Assembly: GCA_019104865.1 (NCBI GenBank)
Contig: JAHRWZ010000062.1
Location: 62,001-126,000, forward strand
Direction of reading: 5' to 3'
DNA from: Castellaniella sp.
GTDB taxonomy: Bacteria; Pseudomonadota; Gammaproteobacteria; Burkholderiales; Burkholderiaceae_B
Length of the DNA: 64,000 nucleotides
The notes beneath the pieces are model-generated. The model was not told where the DNA came from. It was given only the letters and a program-made list of their open reading frames with translations, and made no database searches. Shown here in pieces: positions 23,385 through 33,028 of this stretch. The translations under genes were made by a program, and so were the position numbers. Positions within the stretch are counted from its first letter, which is position 1. Each line of letters begins with the position of its first letter.

Positions 23385-25623
23385 AATCGGCCTCGTGGGC
23401 GGCCTGTTTCGCCGAATGATCCGACGACGGCGGCAGGGCGCCCTGCAGCTGGGCGCGGTACAGGCGGGCATAGGCGCCTTCGCGCGCCAGCAGTTCGTCG
23501 TGGCGGCCGATCTCGACGATGCGGCCGCTGTCCATGACGACCAGGCGGTCGGCCTCGCGCAGGGTGCTCAGGCGGTGGGCGATGGAAATCGTTGTGCGCC
23601 CCTTGACCAGATTGTCCAGGGCCTTCTGGATTTCGTTTTCGGTGGCGGTGTCCACGGACGAGGTCGCCTCGTCCAGGATCAGGATGGGCGGGTCGATCAG
23701 GATCGCCCGGGCGATGGAGATGCGCTGGCGCTCGCCGCCCGACAGCGCCTGGCCGCGTTCCCCGACCAGCGAATCGTAGCCGTGCGGCAGGCGCAGGATG
23801 AATTCGTGCGCATGGGCGGCGCGGGCGGCGGCGATGATCTCTGCGTGGCTGGCGTCCGGGCGGCCGTAGGCGATGTTTTCCGCGATCGTGCCGTAGAACA
23901 GGAACGGTTCCTGCAGCACCAGGCCGATGTGGCGCCGGTAGTCGCTGATGGCGTACTGGCGGATGTCCACGCCGTCCAGCCGGATCGTGCCCTGGGACAC
24001 GTCGTAGAACCGGCAGATCAGGTTGACCAGCGTGCTCTTGCCCGATCCGCTGTGGCCCACCAGGCCGACCATTTCGCCGGGGGCGATATCCAGGCTCAGG
24101 TCCTGGATGACCGCGCGGTTGCCGTAGCGGAAACCGATGCGTGAAAGTTCGATGCGGCCCTGGATGTGGTCCATGGGCTTGGGTTCGCCCGGTTCGGGCA
24201 CGCTGGAGACGTGATCCAGGATGTCGAAGATGCGCTTGGCGCCGGCGGCGGCGCGCTGGGTGGTGGACACGATGCGGCTCATGGAATCCAGGCGCACGTA
24301 GAAGCGGCTGATGTAGGCCACGAATGCGGTCAACACGCCGACGGTGATGGCGTCGTGCGACACGAGCCAGATGCCGAAGACCCAGACCACCAGCAGGCCC
24401 AGTTCCGTCAGCAGGGTGACGGTGGGCGTGAAGAGCGACCACAGGGCGTTGACCCGGTCGTTGATCGCCAGGTTGCGGTTGTTGGCCTCGCGAAAGCGCG
24501 TGACTTCGCGTTTTTCCTGGGCGAAGGCCTTCACCACGCGGATGCCAGGGATGGTGTCGGCCAGCACGTTGGTGATTTCGGACCAGACGCGGTCGGCCTT
24601 TTCGAAGCCGTGGCGCAGGCGGTCGCGCACCCAGTGGATCAGCCACAGGATGATCGGCAGTGGCGCCAGCGTCGCCAGGGCGAGCATCGGGTTGATCGAC
24701 AGCAGGATGACGGACGTCATGACGATCATCAGGATGTCGGTGACGAAATCCAGCAGGTGCAGCGACAGGAACAGGCAGATACGATCGGATTCGGAACCGA
24801 TGCGCGCCATCAGGTCGCCGGTGCGCTTGCCACCGAAATACTGCAGGGACAACTGCTGCAGGTGCTGGTAGGTGGTGGTGCGCAGGTCCGCGCCGATGCG
24901 TTCGCTGACCCAGGCCAGGATGGCGCTGCGCCCCCAGCCCAGCGCCCACGCCAGGATGGACGATGCCAGCAGGCCGCCCAGGTACAGCGTGACCAGGTCC
25001 CAGTGGACAGGTTCGCCGTTCTGGAAGGGGATCAGCACGTCGTCCATCAACGGCATGGTCAGGTAGGGCGGCACCAGCGAGGCGGCGGTGGCGGTCAGCG
25101 TCAGGGCCAGCCCGATGCTGAGCTGGCGGCGATAGGGGCGTGCGAAACGCCACAGACGGAACAACGAACTGGTGCGCGGCGTTTCCGTATCTGTGTCGGA
25201 CGGCATCGCCTGGGGCGTGGGGACCGGGTCCTGGTCAGGCTGGCTGAGCGCGTTGTAGCGCGCGACCAGCTGCAGGGCCTGCGGGTGCAGGTCCAGGGTA
25301 TAGCGCCAGCGGGCCAGCCGCGCATGGCTGTCCAGCAGTTCCAGACTGCCGACCCCGGCGTGGTCCTGCAGCTTCAGGATCATGTCGGGCCGCAGCGGCC
25401 AGGACCGGCTGGATTGCGCGTCCGTGCCGCAGTACAGCCAGCGGCGCTCGGTCAGCACGATCAGGCTGTCGCCGAAGTGCAGTTGGCTGTCCAGGTTCAG
25501 CGGCAGCCAGCCCAGCACGTGTTCGTCGGTCGCCAGCAGGGCGGGCAGCGTGTCGTGCCACACCATGGGCAGGCCTGGCGGACACACGTCCACAGCCGGA
25601 GAGTCGAGAGGGGAGCCCTGCAT
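23374..25623 (-). CDS. cyanophycin-associated full-length ABC exporter (membrane domain + ATPase)
   Basis: A 749-residue type IV ABC exporter half-transporter, likely a homodimer. Residues 1-130 form an extra N-terminal soluble domain (LTERRWLYCG) that might be PH-like; this is only a guess. A six-helix membrane domain follows (about 155-450). The ATPase has Walker A GHSGSGKS, a Q-loop in LVLQEPFLF, signature LSGGERQ, Walker B ILILDEATS and the switch His in IAHRLST. Family members next to cphA are known only by location; the substrate is unknown, and a lipid or peptide is possible. It is divergent from cphA' across a 215-base gap that contains an inverted repeat TCGCGC-N10-GCGCGA at 25692-25713. 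Confidence 0.85.
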   Translation of the reverse strand: MQGSPLDSPAVDVCPPGLPMVWHDTLPALLATDEHVLGWLPLNLDSQLHFGDSLIVLTERRWLYCGTDAQSSRSWPLRPDMILKLQDHAGVGSLELLDSHARLARWRYTLDLHPQALQLVARYNALSQPDQDPVPTPQAMPSDTDTETPRTSSLFRLWRFARPYRRQLSIGLALTLTATAASLVPPYLTMPLMDDVLIPFQNGEPVHWDLVTLYLGGLLASSILAWALGWGRSAILAWVSERIGADLRTTTYQHLQQLSLQYFGGKRTGDLMARIGSESDRICLFLSLHLLDFVTDILMIVMTSVILLSINPMLALATLAPLPIILWLIHWVRDRLRHGFEKADRVWSEITNVLADTIPGIRVVKAFAQEKREVTRFREANNRNLAINDRVNALWSLFTPTVTLLTELGLLVVWVFGIWLVSHDAITVGVLTAFVAYISRFYVRLDSMSRIVSTTQRAAAGAKRIFDILDHVSSVPEPGEPKPMDHIQGRIELSRIGFRYGNRAVIQDLSLDIAPGEMVGLVGHSGSGKSTLVNLICRFYDVSQGTIRLDGVDIRQYAISDYRRHIGLVLQEPFLFYGTIAENIAYGRPDASHAEIIAAARAAHAHEFILRLPHGYDSLVGERGQALSGGERQRISIARAILIDPPILILDEATSSVDTATENEIQKALDNLVKGRTTISIAHRLSTLREADRLVVMDSGRIVEIGRHDELLAREGAYARLYRAQLQGALPPSSDHSAKQAAHEADYDS

Positions 25624-25838
25624 GAATGATGGAAGAAGAGGGAGTCGGAAGGTGGATCGGACAGCGGAATAGTTGACCGGGGTTCAGGGGTTCGCGCGCA
25701 CACCGTTGCGCGAGCGACACAATTTTCAACTCTTTTTCTGTGCTACGCAACAGGCGCAAGATTATTATGTGTGCCGTTGTTTTGCTGTGTAATGGCAGCA
25801 TTAGGCCCCACACCCCCACTTTCTTGCATGGTTCCATC

Positions 25839-28016
25839 ATGGACAATAAAAGTATTGAGTTTCTCAATATGGTGTATTTGCGGGGGCCGAACATCTGGGC
25901 CTATCGCCCTGTCATCGAGGCGTTGGTGGATATCCACGACCTGGAAGACTACCCCTCGAATGTCATACCTGGTTTCTACGAACGCCTGAGCGCCTGGCTG
26001 CCGACGCTGATCGAACATCGCTGCAGCATCGGCGAGCGCGGCGGCTTTCTGCAGCGCGTGCGCGAAGGCACCTGGCCCGCGCATATCCTGGAACACGTCA
26101 CACTGGAACTGCAAAGCCTGGCGGGCATGCCCGGCGGTCTGGGCCGTGCGCGCGAGACCTCGCTGCGCGGGGTCTACAAGGTCATCGTGCGCGCCTGGCA
26201 CGAGCCGCTGACGCGTGAAACGCTGTACGTGGCGCGCGATCTGCTGATGGCCGCCATCGAGGATCGCCCCTTCGACGTGGCCGGCGCGGTCGATCGCCTG
26301 AAGGATCTGGCGGAATCGCTCAGCCTGGGGCCCAGCACGGCGTGCATCGTCGATGCGGCTGACGACCGCGACATTCCGGCGATCCGCCTGAGCGACGCCA
26401 ATCTGTTGCAATTAGGCTACGGTGCGCGTCAGCGCCGCATCTGGACGGCGGAGACCAGCCGCACCAGCGCCATCGCCGAAGGCATTTCCCGCGACAAAGA
26501 TCTGACCCGCCAGCTGCTGCAGGCGTGCGGGGTGCCCGTGCCCGAAGGCCGGCTGGTGGCCGACGCGAACGAGGCCTGGGACGCCGCCCAGGACATCGGG
26601 CTGCCGGTCGTGGTCAAGCCGTCCGACGGCAACCATGGACGGGGTGTCTTTACCTGCCTGAGCACGCGCGAACAGATCGCGGCGGCCTTTGCCGTGGCGG
26701 TGAACGAGGGCAGCAGCGTGATGGTCGAGCGTTTCATCGAGGGCGACGAGCACCGCCTGCTGGTGGTGGGCGGCCGGATGGTCGCCGCCGCCCGCGGCGA
26801 GGCTGCGATGGTGGTGGGCGATGGCGTGTCCACCGTGCTGCAGCTGATCGAGACGCAACTGAATTCCGATCCCCGGCGCGGGCGCGACGAGGACCATCCC
26901 CTGAACGTCGTGCGCCTGGATTCGGCGGCGCGGCTGGAACTGGACCGCCAGGGGCTGACAGGCGATTCGGTGCCCGAACGCGGGCGCGCCGTCATGATCC
27001 AGCGCAGCGGCAACGTATCGATCGACATCACGGACTCGGTCCACCCGGACGTGGCGGAACAGGTTTCGCTGGCCGCCCGCGTGGTCGGGCTGGACATCGC
27101 CGGCATCGATCTGGTGACGCGGGACATTTCCCGGCCGCTGGACGAGCAGCAGGGCGCCATCGTCGAAGTCAACGCCGGCCCCGGCCTGCTGATGCACCTG
27201 AAGCCGGCCATGGGCCAGTCGCGCCCCGTCGGGCGAGCCATCATCGACGACCTGTTCCCGGCCCCGGAAGACGGCCGCATCCCCGTGATCGGGGTCACGG
27301 GCAGCCGGGGCACCGCGCCGGTGGCGCGTCTGGTGGCCCATCTGCTGCAGCTGACCGGCAAGACCGTGGGACTGGCCTCGACCGAGGGCCTGTTCCTGGG
27401 ACATCAGCAAGTCACGGCGAAAGATTCCTCTCATTGGGACTCCGTGCGGCGCGTGCTGCTCAATCGGGCGGTGGAATACGCGGTGCTGGAAAACGGCGGG
27501 CGGGTCATCCTGGGCGAGGGCCTGGCCTATGACCGCTGCCAGATCGGCGTAGTGACGGGCATCGATCCGGCCATGACCTGGCCCGAATTCCACATGGAAA
27601 CACCCGAGCATCTGGTGCGCATTTTCCGCACCCAGGTCGATGTGGTGCTGCCAGGCGGCGCCGCGGTGTTGAATGCCGACGATCCGCTGACGGTCGGGCT
27701 GGCGCCGCTGTCCGATGGGGCCGTCATTCTGTACGGTCTGCAGCCGGACGGCGAGGCCCTGGCGTCGCACCTGGCAGAAGGCGGTCGTGCCGTGTTCGAG
27801 CGTGACGGTAGCGTGGTGCTGGCCGAAAAGGGCGTGGAAATCCCGCTGGTGGACCTGGGCGATCCCGCCGTGTCCGCTCTGCGCGATGATCTGGCCAGTG
27901 TGCTGGCGGCCCTGGGGGCCGTCTGGGCCCTGGGGCTGGGCATCGAGCACATTCGGGTGGGCCTGCGGACCTGGGTGGCGCAACAGGGCGCGACCTCGGC
28001 CACGATGGCCGTCTGA
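25839..28016 (+). CDS. cphA': cyanophycin synthetase-like protein CphA' with defective ligase P-loop
   Basis: A 725-residue relative of CphA. An N-terminal domain (residues 1-160, VYLRGPNIWAYRPVIEALVD) precedes an ATP-grasp domain (about 220-460) with VVVKPSDGNHGRGVF and the metal-binding IVEVNAGPGL. The C-terminal Mur-ligase-like part has GSRGTAP at 488 onward where CphA has GTNGKTTT, so the P-loop lysine is Thr492. It is also about 130 residues shorter at the end. The Asp-adding ATP-grasp half may be active, while Arg addition is unlikely. The start ATG 25839 matches the family start; an in-frame start at 25740 would add a non-homologous leader. It precedes cphA by 63 bases, a pairing known in Cupriavidus and relatives. 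Confidence 0.85.
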   Translation: MDNKSIEFLNMVYLRGPNIWAYRPVIEALVDIHDLEDYPSNVIPGFYERLSAWLPTLIEHRCSIGERGGFLQRVREGTWPAHILEHVTLELQSLAGMPGGLGRARETSLRGVYKVIVRAWHEPLTRETLYVARDLLMAAIEDRPFDVAGAVDRLKDLAESLSLGPSTACIVDAADDRDIPAIRLSDANLLQLGYGARQRRIWTAETSRTSAIAEGISRDKDLTRQLLQACGVPVPEGRLVADANEAWDAAQDIGLPVVVKPSDGNHGRGVFTCLSTREQIAAAFAVAVNEGSSVMVERFIEGDEHRLLVVGGRMVAAARGEAAMVVGDGVSTVLQLIETQLNSDPRRGRDEDHPLNVVRLDSAARLELDRQGLTGDSVPERGRAVMIQRSGNVSIDITDSVHPDVAEQVSLAARVVGLDIAGIDLVTRDISRPLDEQQGAIVEVNAGPGLLMHLKPAMGQSRPVGRAIIDDLFPAPEDGRIPVIGVTGSRGTAPVARLVAHLLQLTGKTVGLASTEGLFLGHQQVTAKDSSHWDSVRRVLLNRAVEYAVLENGGRVILGEGLAYDRCQIGVVTGIDPAMTWPEFHMETPEHLVRIFRTQVDVVLPGGAAVLNADDPLTVGLAPLSDGAVILYGLQPDGEALASHLAEGGRAVFERDGSVVLAEKGVEIPLVDLGDPAVSALRDDLASVLAALGAVWALGLGIEHIRVGLRTWVAQQGATSATMAV

Positions 28017-28079
28017 ACCTGATTCCGGTCCGGCGGATGGCTGCCGGGCCGAAACTTCCTCTAGGAAAAAAATCTCATC

Positions 28080-30659
28080 ATGGAAGTCTCCCGAGTGCGG
28101 GCCTTGCGCGGGCCGAATGTGTGGTGCCGACAGACGGCGATCGAGGCCATCGTGGCCTGCTCGGACAGCGAGTGCGCGATCGACGACCCGGACGCTTTCG
28201 AAACCCGGCTGCGCGCCCGTTTTCCCGATATCGATATTCAGCGGCCGGCGGGGCAGCCGGGCACGCTTTCGCTGGCGCACGTGCTGGCGGGGGCGGCGCT
28301 CAGCCTGCAGGCCCAGGCAGGCTGCCCGGTGGCGTTCTGCCGCACCGCGCCGACACCGGACGCCGGGGTTTTCCAGGTCGTGATCGAATACGTCGAGGAA
28401 AGCGTTGCGCGCCTGGCGTTCGATCTGGCCTGCGCGCTGTGCCTGGCGGCCCTGAAGGACGAGCCTTTCGATCTGGCGGCGGCGGTTTCGCGCCTGAAGG
28501 ATCTGTACGAGGACGTGCGTCTGGGGCCCAGCACCGGATCGATCGTTCAGGCGGCGGTGCGCCGGGGCATTCCCTACCGCCGGCTGACCGAGGGCAGCCT
28601 GGTGCAGTTCGGCTGGGGCCGTCGCCAGCGGCGCATCCAGGCGGCTGAAACCGACGCCAGCAGCGCGATCGGCGAAGCCATTGCTCAGGACAAGGCGCTG
28701 ACGAAATCCCTGTTGGGGTCGGCCGGGGTGTCGGTGCCTCGGGGCCGCGTGGTCGCCGATGCGGAAGACGCCTGGCTGGCCGCCCAGGAAATCGGCGGGC
28801 CGGTGGTGGTCAAACCGCTCGACGGCAACCAGGGCCGGGGGGTCGCCGTCAACATCCAGGGGCGCGAACAGGTGCTGGCCGCCTACGCGGTGGCCAGCGA
28901 ACACGGTTCCAGCGTCATCGTCGAACACTATTTTCCCGGGCATGATTTCCGGCTACTGGTCGTGGGCGACCGGCTGGTGGCGGCCGCGCGCCGCGACCCG
29001 CCCCAGGTGGTGGGAGACGGCGCGCATACCATTGCCCAACTGGTGGATCTGATCAATCAGGACCCTTTGCGCGGCGAAGGCCATGGCACGTCGCTGACGC
29101 GCATCCGCCTGGATGAAACGGCGCTCAACACCCTGGTCAGCCAGGGGTATCGGGCTGATTCGGTGCCGGCCCAGGGGGTGTGCGTGGTGCTGCGCAACAA
29201 CGCCAATCTCAGCACCGGCGGGACGGCGACCGACGTCACCGATCACGTTCACCCGGAACTGGCCGCCAGCGCCGTCATGGCCGCGCGCATGGTGGGGCTG
29301 GATGTCTGCGGCATCGATCTGGTCAGCGGCGATGTGTATCAGCCGCTCACCCCGGAAACAGGCTGCATCGTCGAGGTCAATGCCGCGCCCGGCCTGCGCA
29401 TGCATCTGACGCCGTCCTATGGAACGGGGCGCGACGTGGGCGCCGCCATCGTCGAGACGCTGTACGCGCCCGGGGACGACGGGCGGATTCCGGTTGCCGC
29501 GGTCACCGGCACCAACGGCAAGACCACCACGGTGCGCCTGCTGGCCCATCTGTGCGCGGCGCCGGGCGTGTGCGTGGGCATGACGAATTCCGATGGCGTC
29601 TACATCGGCGCGCGGCGCATCGATACGGGCGATTGCAGCGGGCCGCGCAGCGCGCGCAACGTGCTGCTGCATCCGGATGTGGACATGGCGGTGTTCGAGA
29701 CGGCGCGCGGCGGCATCCTGCGCGAAGGCCTGGGGTTCGACCGCTGCGACGTGGCGGTGGTCACGAATATCGGGATCGGCGACCATCTGGGCATGAATTA
29801 CATCCGCACGGTCGAGGAACTCGCCATCGTCAAGCGCGTCATCGTGGAGAATCTGGCGCCCAGCGGGATGGCGGTGCTCAACGCCCAGGATCCGATCGTG
29901 GCGAAGATGGCCGCCAGCTGTCCGGGCCGGGTGACCTATTTTGCCCGGGATGCCCGGCATCCGCTGATCGATACGCACCGCGCCCAGGGCGGGCGGGTGG
30001 TCTTCGTCGATCAGGGGGACCTGGTGTTTTCCGAGGCCGGCGCCGAAACGCGCATCGAACTGGTGCGCGTGCCGCTGACGCGCGGCGGCACGCTGGGCTT
30101 CCAGGTGGACAACGCCATGGCGGCCGCCGCCGCCGCCTGGGCGCTGGGGGTGGACTGGTTGCAGATCCAGGCCGGCCTGGCGTCGTTCGTCAGCGATGCG
30201 GGCACCGTGCCCGGACGCTTCAATGTGTTCGATTACCAGGGCGCGACGGTGATTGCCGACTATGGCCACAATCCGGATGCGATCCTGGCGCTGGTCGAGG
30301 CTGTCGAAACGCTGCCCGCGCGGCGGCGCACCGTGGTCATCAGCGGGGCGGGCGACCGGCGCGACCAGGACATCCGCCGCCAGACCGAGATCCTGGGCGA
30401 TGCGTTCGACACGGTCATCCTGTATCAGGACCAGTGCCAGCGCGGCCGCGCCGACGGCGAAGTGCTGGCGCTGCTGCGCGGCGGCCTGGAAGCTGCGCGC
30501 CGTGCCAATCGCCTGGAGGAGATCCATGGCGAGTTCCTGGCCATCGATACGGCGCTCGAGGCGCTGGAACCGGGCGACCTGTGTCTGGTGCTGATCGATC
30601 AGGTCGAGGAAGCCCTGGCGCACATCGCGCAGCGGGTGAAATCGCCCCAGGTGGCGTGA
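28080..30659 (+). CDS. cphA: cyanophycin synthetase CphA
   Basis: An 859-residue enzyme that builds the storage polymer multi-L-arginyl-poly-L-aspartate in the cytoplasm, adding Asp then Arg at the cost of ATP. Order of domains: an N-terminal domain to about residue 160, ATP-grasp (about 215-455; VVVKPLDGNQGRGVAV and IVEVNAAPGLRMHL), then Mur-ligase-like with intact GTNGKTTT at 477-484, ETARGGILREGLGFD, VVTNIGIGDHLG and a C-terminal domain with DYGHNPDAI. Length and motifs match functional CphA. Start ATG 28080 follows AGGAAA. No cyanophycinase (cphB) or isoaspartyl dipeptidase gene is in the window, so turnover must be encoded elsewhere. Confidence 0.95.
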   Translation: MEVSRVRALRGPNVWCRQTAIEAIVACSDSECAIDDPDAFETRLRARFPDIDIQRPAGQPGTLSLAHVLAGAALSLQAQAGCPVAFCRTAPTPDAGVFQVVIEYVEESVARLAFDLACALCLAALKDEPFDLAAAVSRLKDLYEDVRLGPSTGSIVQAAVRRGIPYRRLTEGSLVQFGWGRRQRRIQAAETDASSAIGEAIAQDKALTKSLLGSAGVSVPRGRVVADAEDAWLAAQEIGGPVVVKPLDGNQGRGVAVNIQGREQVLAAYAVASEHGSSVIVEHYFPGHDFRLLVVGDRLVAAARRDPPQVVGDGAHTIAQLVDLINQDPLRGEGHGTSLTRIRLDETALNTLVSQGYRADSVPAQGVCVVLRNNANLSTGGTATDVTDHVHPELAASAVMAARMVGLDVCGIDLVSGDVYQPLTPETGCIVEVNAAPGLRMHLTPSYGTGRDVGAAIVETLYAPGDDGRIPVAAVTGTNGKTTTVRLLAHLCAAPGVCVGMTNSDGVYIGARRIDTGDCSGPRSARNVLLHPDVDMAVFETARGGILREGLGFDRCDVAVVTNIGIGDHLGMNYIRTVEELAIVKRVIVENLAPSGMAVLNAQDPIVAKMAASCPGRVTYFARDARHPLIDTHRAQGGRVVFVDQGDLVFSEAGAETRIELVRVPLTRGGTLGFQVDNAMAAAAAAWALGVDWLQIQAGLASFVSDAGTVPGRFNVFDYQGATVIADYGHNPDAILALVEAVETLPARRRTVVISGAGDRRDQDIRRQTEILGDAFDTVILYQDQCQRGRADGEVLALLRGGLEAARRANRLEEIHGEFLAIDTALEALEPGDLCLVLIDQVEEALAHIAQRVKSPQVA

Positions 30660-30664
30660 AGGCA

Positions 30665-30695
30665 GGCGCCTGGGATCCCCCCGGGCGCCGATTTT
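30665..30695 (+). terminator. Rho-independent terminator after cphA
   Basis: GGCGCCTGGG and CCCGGGCGCC form a 10-bp stem with one G-U wobble around a 5-base loop, followed by GATTTT. It begins six bases after the cphA stop and would end the cphA'-cphA transcript. The T-run is short. Confidence 0.6.
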
Positions 30696-30841
30696 CCGGG
30701 TATTTCAATCCCAGGGCACCAGGTCAGTGTCCTGGTCCCGCGCGGCCTGCCGCCAAGGATTGTTTTAATATAGGACGCTTGCGATCCGTGGCGTCCTGGA
30801 AGGCGCGTGCGGATCAACCGAACAGGGCACTGGACCCCACC

Positions 30842-32044
30842 ATGGACACGCTGAATTCTTCACCCATCACATTTTCCGGCCGCGCCCGGCAGCTCACCAG
30901 CTCGGCCATCCGTGAAATCCTCAAGATCACCGAACGCCCCGAGGTCATCTCGTTTGCCGGCGGCTTGCCGTCGCCCGAAGGCTTCCCGATTGCCGAACTG
31001 CGCGCCGCGTTCGACCGGGTGCTGGCCACGCAGGGCGCTACCGCGTTGCAGTATGGCCGCACCGAAGGCTATACCCCCCTGCGCGAATGGGTGGCGCAGG
31101 ATCTGTCGCGCGACGGCGTGACGATCGACCCTGAAGAAGTCCTGATCGTATCCGGTTCGCAGCAGGCCCTGGACATGCTGGGCAAACTGTTCATCGATCC
31201 GGGTTCGCGCGTGCTCGTCGAGGCCCCCAGCTACCTGGGCGCGCTGCAGTCGTTTTCGCTCTTCGAGCCGCAATACCAGTCGGTGCCCACGGATGCCGGC
31301 GGGCTGATCCCCGAGGCCCTGGACGCGGAACTCACCCGCGATGCGCGCTTCATCTACGTCCTGCCCAATTTCCAGAATCCGACCGGTCTGACACTGGATC
31401 TGCAACGCCGCCAGGCGCTGGTCGAGCGCTGCGCCGCCCTGGGGTTGCCCATCATCGAGGACGACCCCTACGGCGAACTGCGCTACGCCGGCGAGCCGCA
31501 GCCCAGCCTGCTGGAACTCGGCCGCCCCGTGGGCGCGACGGTGATCCGCCTGGGCACCTTTTCCAAGGTCCTGGCACCGGGTATGCGCCTGGGCTACGTG
31601 GTCGCGCCGCGCGACGTCATTTCGAAACTGGTCCAGATCAAGCAGGCTACGGATCTGCATACGGCCACCATCACGCAGATGGCGGTCTACGAAACCGTGC
31701 GCAACGGCTTTCTGCGCACGCATTTACCTAAGGTCCGCGAGATCTACCAGCGCCAGTGCGGCTACATGCTCGATGCCTTGCAGCGGCATTTTCCCGCCGA
31801 TGCGCGCTGGACGCGGCCGCAGGGCGGCATGTTCATCTGGGTGACGCTGCGCGAAGGCATCGACACCGGCGAACTGCTGCAGCGGGCCATCGCGCACAAC
31901 GTGGCCTTCGTGCCCGGGGCGCCGTTCTATGCCGGCGCGCAGGCGCCGACCAACCGGCTGCGGCTCAGTTTTGTGACGGTGCCCGAGGACCGCATCCGCA
32001 CGGGCATCCAGGTGCTGGGCGAACTGATCGGCCCGGGGCACTGA
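30842..32044 (+). CDS. PLP-dependent aminotransferase, class I/II (2-aminoadipate aminotransferase/LysN-like)
   Basis: A 400-residue fold-type I aminotransferase without the GntR domain of MocR regulators. It has VISFAGGLPSPEGFP near the start, SGSQQALDMLGKLF, the PNFQNPTG motif, EDDPYGELRY (PLP-binding Asp) and the Schiff-base lysine in LGTFSKVLAPGMRLGY. RLSFV near the end carries the carboxylate-binding Arg. This subgroup transaminates aminoadipate, branched-chain or aromatic amino acids with 2-oxoglutarate. Substrate cannot be assigned. It lies one base ahead of ubiA and so may share its transcript. The 182 bases before it hold the cphA terminator and no gene. Confidence 0.85.
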   Translation: MDTLNSSPITFSGRARQLTSSAIREILKITERPEVISFAGGLPSPEGFPIAELRAAFDRVLATQGATALQYGRTEGYTPLREWVAQDLSRDGVTIDPEEVLIVSGSQQALDMLGKLFIDPGSRVLVEAPSYLGALQSFSLFEPQYQSVPTDAGGLIPEALDAELTRDARFIYVLPNFQNPTGLTLDLQRRQALVERCAALGLPIIEDDPYGELRYAGEPQPSLLELGRPVGATVIRLGTFSKVLAPGMRLGYVVAPRDVISKLVQIKQATDLHTATITQMAVYETVRNGFLRTHLPKVREIYQRQCGYMLDALQRHFPADARWTRPQGGMFIWVTLREGIDTGELLQRAIAHNVAFVPGAPFYAGAQAPTNRLRLSFVTVPEDRIRTGIQVLGELIGPGH

Positions 32045-32045
32045 C

Positions 32046-32978
32046 GTGGATGAACGGCCGGCAGCCAGCGGCCCGGACCTGTCGGACATGCGGTCCGACG
32101 ACTGGGTCGCGCGCCGGCTGCCGGCATCGTGGGGGCCTTACGCGCGGTTATGCCGCCTGGATCGTCCGGTCGGCACCTGGTTGACCCTGTTGCCGGCGCT
32201 GGCCGCGCTGGCGCAGGCGGCCGACGGCTGGCCCACGCTGTGGCGACTGGTGGTCTTTTCCCTGGGCGCGTTGCTGATGCGGGGCGTGGGCTGCACCTTC
32301 AACGACATCTTCGACCGCAATTTCGATCATCGGGTCGAGCGCACGCGCTTTCGGCCCTTGACCAGCGGCCAGCTGACGCTGCGGGCGGCACTGTGGTTCG
32401 CGCTGGCGCAAATCCTGGTCACCGCCATGCTGCTGCTGGCGATCAACGCCTACAGCCGCTGGCTGGCGCTGGTTCTGGTGCCGCTGGTGGTCATCTATCC
32501 TTTGTGCAAACGCTTTACCTACTGGCCGCAGGCCGTGCTGGGCATGGCCTTCAACTGGGGCATGCTCATGGCCTGGACGGACACGCGCGACATCCTGCCC
32601 TGGTATGGCGTGGCCATGTGGGTGGGGGCCGTGCTGTGGCAGATCGGCTACGACGCCATTTACGCCTACATCGACATGCGCGACGACCGCATGCTGGGAT
32701 TGAAGTCCGTGGCCATGCGCTTTGGCGACCAGGGCAAGGCCTGGATCGGCGGCATGTATGCCGCCACGGCGGTCCTGTGGACGGTGTCCGGATGGGGCAT
32801 GGGCATGCGCTGGCCGTATTACGTCGTGATGGCCGTCATCGCCGGGCATTTCGTCTGGCAGGTGCGGCTGTTCGACGTGCGCTACCCGGAACGCGGCCTG
32901 CGGCTGTTCCGCTCGAACATGCAGGTGGGTGTGCTGCTGATCGTGGCGGCGCTGGCCGGGACAACGCTTTACGGCTAG
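32046..32978 (+). CDS. ubiA: 4-hydroxybenzoate polyprenyltransferase UbiA
   Basis: A 310-residue membrane prenyltransferase of ubiquinone synthesis, joining an all-trans polyprenyl chain to 4-hydroxybenzoate. It has about eight helices and both Asp-rich motifs: NDIFDRNFD with VERTRFRPLTSG, and DAIYAYIDMRDDRMLGLKS. LDRPVGTWLTLLPALAAL is the typical first helix. Start is GTG 32046, right after the aminotransferase stop; an ATG at 32088 would trim 14 residues and remains possible. No ubiC gene is adjacent. Confidence 0.92.
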   Translation: MDERPAASGPDLSDMRSDDWVARRLPASWGPYARLCRLDRPVGTWLTLLPALAALAQAADGWPTLWRLVVFSLGALLMRGVGCTFNDIFDRNFDHRVERTRFRPLTSGQLTLRAALWFALAQILVTAMLLLAINAYSRWLALVLVPLVVIYPLCKRFTYWPQAVLGMAFNWGMLMAWTDTRDILPWYGVAMWVGAVLWQIGYDAIYAYIDMRDDRMLGLKSVAMRFGDQGKAWIGGMYAATAVLWTVSGWGMGMRWPYYVVMAVIAGHFVWQVRLFDVRYPERGLRLFRSNMQVGVLLIVAALAGTTLYG

Positions 32979-33028
32979 ACTGATTCCAGACAATAAGATC
33001 GGGCCGCACAGGCCCCAGGAGACACGCG

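Noticed and set aside
25740..25838. Upstream extension of CphA' from 25740
   Set aside because: The 33 extra residues are unlike the family start, and ATG 25839 begins the conserved domain.
26412..28943. Very long minus-strand frame across cphA' and cphA
   Set aside because: Antisense shadow; spans two real genes and their spacer.
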